Assembly: GCA_022843465.1 (NCBI GenBank)
Contig: JALHNO010000011.1
Coordinates: 36,582 to 100,581 of the forward strand
Origin: Pseudomonadota bacterium
GTDB lineage: Bacteria; Pseudomonadota; Gammaproteobacteria; Xanthomonadales; Ahniellaceae
Length of the DNA: 64,000 nucleotides
Direction of reading: 5' to 3'
This document shows, one piece after another, positions 59,688-64,000 of this stretch (the stretch's first letter is position 1; each line of letters starts with the position of its first letter). Position numbers and translations under genes: made by a program. The notes below the pieces were generated by a model that saw nothing but the letters and a program-made list of their open reading frames with translations, had not been told where the DNA came from and ran no database searches.

Positions 59688-60187
59688 GGACTCAGATTGA
59701 AATCAAAGGTCGCGCGCTCCATCCTGCCCTCCACCGCCACTCCGACGCGCAACTGCCAATCACCTTCCATGTGCAGCAGGAATCCTGATCCGATCGCGGT
59801 GCCATCACCTGCGGACTGCACCACGGGTTGCAGACTGGTGCCGTGGTTGTGTGCCGGCATCCAGGCACTGGCAGTGACCACGGCGCCGGCAACCAGTTGC
59901 TCACGTCGCTCGGCATGCGACACCCGGAAATGGATCTCGAACAATTCATTGAGCGGGAGCGGTGCCGGATTCGGCGACCACTCGATGTAGTAGCTGCCAT
60001 CGCTGCTGACTGCGCCGCCGCCAGCCTTGTTCGCGGCGCTGTCGTCATCAGCCGCCAAGGCCATGCCTGCGACCAGCAGACCGCAGAACAGTACCCGCCC
60101 GCGCCATCGCCCAAACTCAATGTACGATCCGATCCGCGGTCGACACCGGGCCGACCACGGATTTCGGCGGTTCCCCGCTGAGCTCAT
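59684..60187 (-). CDS. YtkA/FixH-like exported protein
   Basis: A 167-residue protein with a basic N-terminus and a hydrophobic segment VLFCGLLVAGMALA (about residues 32-45), so it is exported or membrane-anchored. The C-terminal part is a small beta-sandwich like the YtkA domain: FEIHFRVSHAE, then ASAWMPAHNHGTSLQP with clustered Met/His that could bind copper, and GFLLHMEGDWQLRVGV. The ATG overlaps the stop of the tyrosinase-like gene and its own stop overlaps the peroxidase start, so the three are coupled. The N-terminal 25 residues may not be translated if a later start is used. Confidence 0.75.
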   Translation of the reverse strand: MSSAGNRRNPWSARCRPRIGSYIEFGRWRGRVLFCGLLVAGMALAADDDSAANKAGGGAVSSDGSYYIEWSPNPAPLPLNELFEIHFRVSHAERREQLVAGAVVTASAWMPAHNHGTSLQPVVQSAGDGTAIGSGFLLHMEGDWQLRVGVAVEGRMERATFDFNLSP

Positions 60188-63100
60188 GGCGTGCCGCTGT
60201 TGCGGCCGGGGAAGCGTGGCCGCTTGCCCAGCGCGAACTTGGCGCCAAACGCCTCGACCGAACAGGCCGACAACTCCACCGAATCTGGCACCAGCAGCGG
60301 GATGGTGTAGCTGCCATCGTTGCGATCAACAACGTCCCTGGACGCACAGCTGCAGGGCTTGCTGCACTGGACAGAGGCGGAACGGCCAGGCCCCACCACA
60401 TTGCCGAGCGAATCCTGGGGGCGCAGTGTCAGCGGATAGCGCTTGCCGCCCTGGGTCGGACGTGGATCACCGACGACCAGATCGGAATGCGCCGGACTGA
60501 CGCGGACGTCGACATACAGCGATTGCTTCAGTTCGCGGCGTGCCTGGCAGGAGCCGACCTTGTAGTCGAATCGATAGTGGAAGGTATACATGCCATCAAC
60601 CGCGGCACTGATCGGAAGATCGGCGCTGTAGGTGCCGTTGAGCGGATGGATGTCACCGTTCTCGCCGCGGTCGTTGAGTTTGTAGATTTCCTTGATCGTC
60701 GCGATATTCAGTTGACCCAGTTGCAGCTCGACCGAATCTACCGCGTCGCCCTTCACGGTGGCGACACGTTCCCGGCGTTTGACCAGTCCACCGAGACCTG
60801 CCTTGGGTCGCTCGACTTCGACCGTCATGCGCGCGTCCGGATAGCCACCCTCGCGCTGCACCGAGGGCAGAATGCGCACAGCCGCCTTGAGCGTGTCGCC
60901 GGTCTTGGGCACGGTGCGTGGCGCAAACGCCGTCAGTTGCGATAGACCCGTGACCAGCACATTCTTGTGCCACTGGATCGGCCCGCCACGCACTGCCTTG
61001 CCGATGATGGCAGCCGCGGCATTGTCGCCGGCCAATCCGAATTGGGCGGCGGCTTCTGCCGACGCCGTGTTCGTTGCGACAGCCTGCAGGCCATAGGAAA
61101 ACACCAGGTATCCCGGATCGCGCAGACGCGCCTCGACATCCAGGAAGTCCTTGGAACCGACCACACGATCCTGATTGACGATGCGCGGATCGCGCGCCGC
61201 TCCGGCACACCGCAGCAGGGAAGCCGCTTCGCGTACGCTGCGGGTATCGGTGATGATGGCGCGGGTTCCGGAACAGACCTGACGCTGGAGCAGGCTGTCG
61301 TAGCCTTCCTTCTGATCGGCACCCGCCTGATGTGCGAACACGATCAGATCCCAACCACCGGTGCGCAACAGACGCGCAAATTGATCCGGGTCCCGCTCCA
61401 TGTGGTGGTCGACGACAGTCATGCCGGTCTCGGCCTTGAGCGCAGCGGTGTACACCGACCGTGCCAGATCGCCGTCCTCGAAATGCAGCACGCGCTTGCA
61501 GGTCGGTCGGCTGTTGTCGTCGATCGGACACAAGCGCTGGATCTGACGACGCACCATCGCAGTGCCCTGGGCCGGCTTGACGAAACTATCGGTGGCGAAA
61601 CCATTGACGAAGGCCTGTTGCGGCCGCAGCAATTGCATGTTCCAGACGCCCTGCGACTGTCCGTTGTACGGCAGTGGGCTGCGCTTGAACGCCCAGCTGC
61701 GCTCGGTCGAGAGCTCGCCAAAATTTGGCGCCGGGACCCAGGCATCACCCTTCGGCGAGGTCACCAGCAGATTCAGGCGATCGCCGGCCAGATTGCTGCG
61801 ATTCCAGCCGGCGGAGAACGTAATGCGACTGTCATCGCAGGACTCGTAAGGCACGATCGGACCGGCCGGTGCGCTCGCGGCGATCGTGCCGGAAGGATCC
61901 AGCCCGATGAATTCATCGGTCAGCTGGGCGAAACACTTTGCAAAAAAGTCCTTCAGATCCGTGCCACTGGCATCGGTGTTGTTGAGGTAGATACCACCCT
62001 GACGTTCGGTGAATATGGTCAGCAACTCGCCATTGATGGATGCGGCATTGCCGAGCCCGACCGCGCAGGCCTGGGTGACGTCAAGCTTGGTGTAGTCGAT
62101 TGCCGCGCCGGCGCCACCCTGACAACCTGCCTCCAGGCAGGGTGCGACATTTTCCTTGCCATCAGTCAGCAGCAGTATCGCTTTGCGTTGGTTCTCGCCG
62201 GGCGCCGGTGTGTGGGTGGCGCAATTGCCGGCCGTACATAGCTGCTCGAGCGCGGCCACCACACCACTGCCGATCGAAGTCGATCCACCCGGGCTCAACG
62301 CCGCCAGCGTATTGGCGAACGGCCCACCGGCATTGCGCAGCGTGCTGGTGACATTCTGCAGTGGCATGTTCAGCGCGGCATTGGCAGCGTTGCTGGAGTA
62401 GGACACGATCCCGAGACGATTGACGGCGCCATCGGAACGACCGTCTTCCATCAGATCGGCAAACATGTCGGCGGCTTCTACGGCATTCTGCAGCCGCGTG
62501 CCAGTTCCGGTTCCGGATGCGGCGGACATGCTGCCGGAGCGGTCGATCACCAAAGTGACATCGACTGCCTTGACGTTCTGCCAGGCGCGCATCACATCGT
62601 CGAGCGCCTTGTGCAGTCGCCAGAACATCGGGTCGCGCGGCGAACAATTGGGATCGGCGCAATCAGCGGTATAGCCGCCACCATCGGCATCAGAAACCGC
62701 CGTATGCATGTCGCCATGGAAATAGACATCGAGCATCGCGCCGATTTCATCCGCATTCTGGAACTGATCGAGCGAGGTATACGGGAAGGTCACCCCATTG
62801 ACCGAGCAGATCGGTGCGCCGGGCGCCGGGCAGCTGATCGGCCCGGCTCCATTCAAATAGAGGCAGCGGCGGAAGCTCTCACAACCATCGCAGACCACGC
62901 CGTTGGGCCGGTTGCTGCCCGTACCGCAGCCCAGCGGATGATCGAGCGGTCCGAGTTGGGCACCGAAATGTCCATACGGCATGATCATGCCGGGGCACCA
63001 CTCCAGCGAGTCGATCTTGTCGAAACCCAGCCCCTCGCGATAGATGTTGAAGTCCGACTCGAACTGGCGATGGAAAGCAAACCAGCGCAGCCCGCGGTTG

Positions 63101-63435
63101 GGCGGCTGGGGTACCGCATTGTTGGTGAAGTTGCCGAGGCAGTTGTGCCAACGACGGTGCATGTCGCCGATCGTCTGGGTTGCGCTCGGATCATGCACGG
63201 CCATGCAGCAGTCACTGGGATTGTTGTCGACATTGCAGTTGGGGTTCCATGAGCAGGCAACCGCAGGATTGCCGATCTGCACGCATTTGAGCGGAACCTT
63301 GGCGAGTTCCACATCGGTGTATTCCCAGCATATTTCCGCGGGGACGGAACCGGCGAATAGAAACAACAATGCGCCGGCAAGCCATGCCCGTGCTGCTCTG
63401 AGATTCGGGAAGCGCAGAAAACACTCTGTAAACAT
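60184..63435 (-). CDS. exported tyrosinase-like / von Willebrand A fusion protein
   Basis: An exported protein of 1,083 residues. A signal peptide (LAGALLFLFAGSVPA) is followed by a Cys-rich tyrosinase-like dicopper region at about 85-290: His93, His97 and His122 (FAFHRQFESDF) for one copper, and His240/His244 (FHGDMH) with His275 (DPMFWRLHKALDD) for the other. A von Willebrand A domain follows with the metal-ion-dependent adhesion site DRSGSMS (298-304) and LLLTDGKEN. About 550 further residues, including beta-sandwich-like repeats near the end, are not recognised. ATG at 63435 is chosen because GAAGGAG lies 8 bases upstream; a TTG six bases earlier is too close to it. First gene of a coupled three-gene operon. 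Substrate and surface role are unknown. Confidence 0.8.
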   Translation of the reverse strand: MFTECFLRFPNLRAARAWLAGALLFLFAGSVPAEICWEYTDVELAKVPLKCVQIGNPAVACSWNPNCNVDNNPSDCCMAVHDPSATQTIGDMHRRWHNCLGNFTNNAVPQPPNRGLRWFAFHRQFESDFNIYREGLGFDKIDSLEWCPGMIMPYGHFGAQLGPLDHPLGCGTGSNRPNGVVCDGCESFRRCLYLNGAGPISCPAPGAPICSVNGVTFPYTSLDQFQNADEIGAMLDVYFHGDMHTAVSDADGGGYTADCADPNCSPRDPMFWRLHKALDDVMRAWQNVKAVDVTLVIDRSGSMSAASGTGTGTRLQNAVEAADMFADLMEDGRSDGAVNRLGIVSYSSNAANAALNMPLQNVTSTLRNAGGPFANTLAALSPGGSTSIGSGVVAALEQLCTAGNCATHTPAPGENQRKAILLLTDGKENVAPCLEAGCQGGAGAAIDYTKLDVTQACAVGLGNAASINGELLTIFTERQGGIYLNNTDASGTDLKDFFAKCFAQLTDEFIGLDPSGTIAASAPAGPIVPYESCDDSRITFSAGWNRSNLAGDRLNLLVTSPKGDAWVPAPNFGELSTERSWAFKRSPLPYNGQSQGVWNMQLLRPQQAFVNGFATDSFVKPAQGTAMVRRQIQRLCPIDDNSRPTCKRVLHFEDGDLARSVYTAALKAETGMTVVDHHMERDPDQFARLLRTGGWDLIVFAHQAGADQKEGYDSLLQRQVCSGTRAIITDTRSVREAASLLRCAGAARDPRIVNQDRVVGSKDFLDVEARLRDPGYLVFSYGLQAVATNTASAEAAAQFGLAGDNAAAAIIGKAVRGGPIQWHKNVLVTGLSQLTAFAPRTVPKTGDTLKAAVRILPSVQREGGYPDARMTVEVERPKAGLGGLVKRRERVATVKGDAVDSVELQLGQLNIATIKEIYKLNDRGENGDIHPLNGTYSADLPISAAVDGMYTFHYRFDYKVGSCQARRELKQSLYVDVRVSPAHSDLVVGDPRPTQGGKRYPLTLRPQDSLGNVVGPGRSASVQCSKPCSCASRDVVDRNDGSYTIPLLVPDSVELSACSVEAFGAKFALGKRPRFPGRNSGTP

Positions 63436-63772
63436 GACCAATACTCCTTCGGATCGGGAATTCCTGGGACTGTGGGCAGTTCAATGAAGGCGGTTCGCTT
63501 TCTCGCGCAGCGAATGGCAGCCGCCACGTCGAGCGCGGTTCAATCGTTCAACGAGTCAAGGGTGTTGGCGAGGGATCCCGGTCTCGAGGCGCAACGCGGG
63601 CCGCTGTTCGCGCGAACCCAGGTCGGAAAAGGCTCAGGACAGGCCTGGCGGATCGGGGAACTGCGAATTCATACACGGGGCACGCTCCTGAGGATGGCTG
63701 GCTTCAGGTTTCGCATTGCCAGACAGTTCGCCGCTGTCCGGACGGAGTTGCAATGCACACCACATAATGCGG

Positions 63773-63807
63773 CGGGCAACCCCTCATCCCCCGGGATGAG
63801 TCGCCCG
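63773..63807 (-). promoter_or_regulatory. hairpin over the predicted transcription start
   Basis: A perfect stem CTCATCCC/GGGATGAG with a 2-base centre (63783-63800) is flanked by an outer CGGGC/GCCCG pair (63773-63777 and 63803-63807). It begins right at the start site expected from the promoter at 63809-63837, so it could be an operator or a 5' stem-loop of the mRNA. No T run follows, arguing against a terminator. Confidence 0.55.
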
Positions 63808-63808
63808 A

Positions 63809-63837
63809 ATACTACGCCTGCCTGATTACCAGGTCAA
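63809..63837 (-). promoter_or_regulatory. sigma70-type promoter of the tyrosinase-like operon
   Basis: On the minus strand TTGACC (63837-63832), a 17-base spacer and TAGTAT (63814-63809) form a good -35/-10 pair with ideal spacing. Transcription would start near 63802 and run left into the gene starting at 63435. Confidence 0.6.
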
Positions 63838-63946
63838 TTCACTTTCATGAATAGTGTGCGGGCGTCGACAGATATTTCGAAACCCCTGCCACCGTGCCCG
63901 GATTGCATCTCTTCCGCAGAGATATCTTGCCGCTACGGCGATTTCA

Positions 63947-63972
63947 GGGGGGGGGGGGGGGGGGGGGGGGGG
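63947..63972. repeat. 26-base G homopolymer
   Basis: An uninterrupted run of 26 G on the plus strand, 28 bases from the window end. Nothing else in the window resembles it. It may be a real slippage tract or, more likely, a sequencing or contig-end artefact. Confidence 0.95.
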
Positions 63973-64000
63973 TTGCCGGCGGCGTTGGGATTTTTGATTT

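Larger units (their letters stand above)
63436..64000. other. leader and upstream region of the leftward operon
   Basis: No gene is supported here. The 63809-63837 promoter would give an untranslated leader of about 365 bases for the tyrosinase-like gene, unusually long. A plus-strand open frame of 117 codons at 63472-63825 has no recognisable protein sequence. To the right of the promoter there is AT-richer sequence and then a 26-base G run. Confidence 0.5.

Noticed and set aside
63472..63825. 117-codon plus-strand open frame
   Set aside because: Overlaps the leader and promoter of the leftward operon, with no motif or ribosome binding site.
1..64000. CRISPR arrays, tRNA or rRNA genes, intact insertion sequences
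   Set aside because: I scanned for regularly spaced repeats, cloverleaf-like segments and transposase motifs by eye and saw none; dedicated searches would be needed to exclude small cases.

Overview
The window is high-GC bacterial DNA. Gene style (overlapping stop/start codons, Cus-type copper efflux, dihaem cytochrome c peroxidase, CCCTTCTCCCG-type inverted repeats) points to a Gammaproteobacterium, possibly Xanthomonadales. This placement is an inference from gene content, not a measurement.

Region 1 (1-1096) has no convincing gene. It holds an AT-rich stretch with a possible promoter and a possible leftward terminator.

Region 2 (1097-48565) is one co-directional, largely translationally coupled hybrid PKS-NRPS gene cluster for a lipopeptide. 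In order it encodes an ABC exporter (ATPase and permease), an unrecognised 103-residue protein, an MbtH-like protein, a type II thioesterase, a fatty-acyl-AMP ligase fused to an ACP, a cytochrome P450, and six megasynthase subunits. Domain order read from motifs: FAAL-ACP / KS(His->Ala)-degenerate AT-DH-ACP / C-A-PCP-C-A-PCP-Cy-A(Ox)-PCP / KS-AT-ACP-Cy-A-PCP-C-A-PCP / C-A-PCP / KS-AT-KR-ACP / C-A-PCP-Cy-A(Ox)-PCP-C. Specificity-pocket residues read by eye suggest unknown small residue, Leu-like, Cys, Cys, Thr-like, Phe, Gly, Cys. If the line is colinear, the product is a lipopeptide with two thiazoles, one thiazoline attached through a ketomethylene unit, and a statine-type Phe-malonate unit (4-amino-3-hydroxy-5-phenylpentanoate). 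It would be released by a terminal condensation domain, since no terminal thioesterase is present. The loading section is unusual: the first PKS protein looks unable to extend a chain but keeps a dehydratase, and a P450 lies directly upstream. I do not recognise this cluster as a known pathway.

Region 3 (48566-52235) is ordinary chromosome: a cardiolipin-synthase-like remnant, an aldo/keto reductase, a short inverted-repeat element, and phosphoglucomutase.

Region 4 (52236-63435) concerns metals. A small exported protein, a TolC-type outer-membrane protein, a CusB-like adaptor and CusA form a rightward operon. A convergent leftward operon encodes a large exported tyrosinase-like/von Willebrand A fusion protein, a YtkA-like protein and a dihaem cytochrome c peroxidase. 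The leftward operon has a good sigma70-type promoter at 63809-63837, with a hairpin over the predicted transcription start and a leader of about 365 bases. The last bases contain a 26-G homopolymer that may be an assembly artefact.
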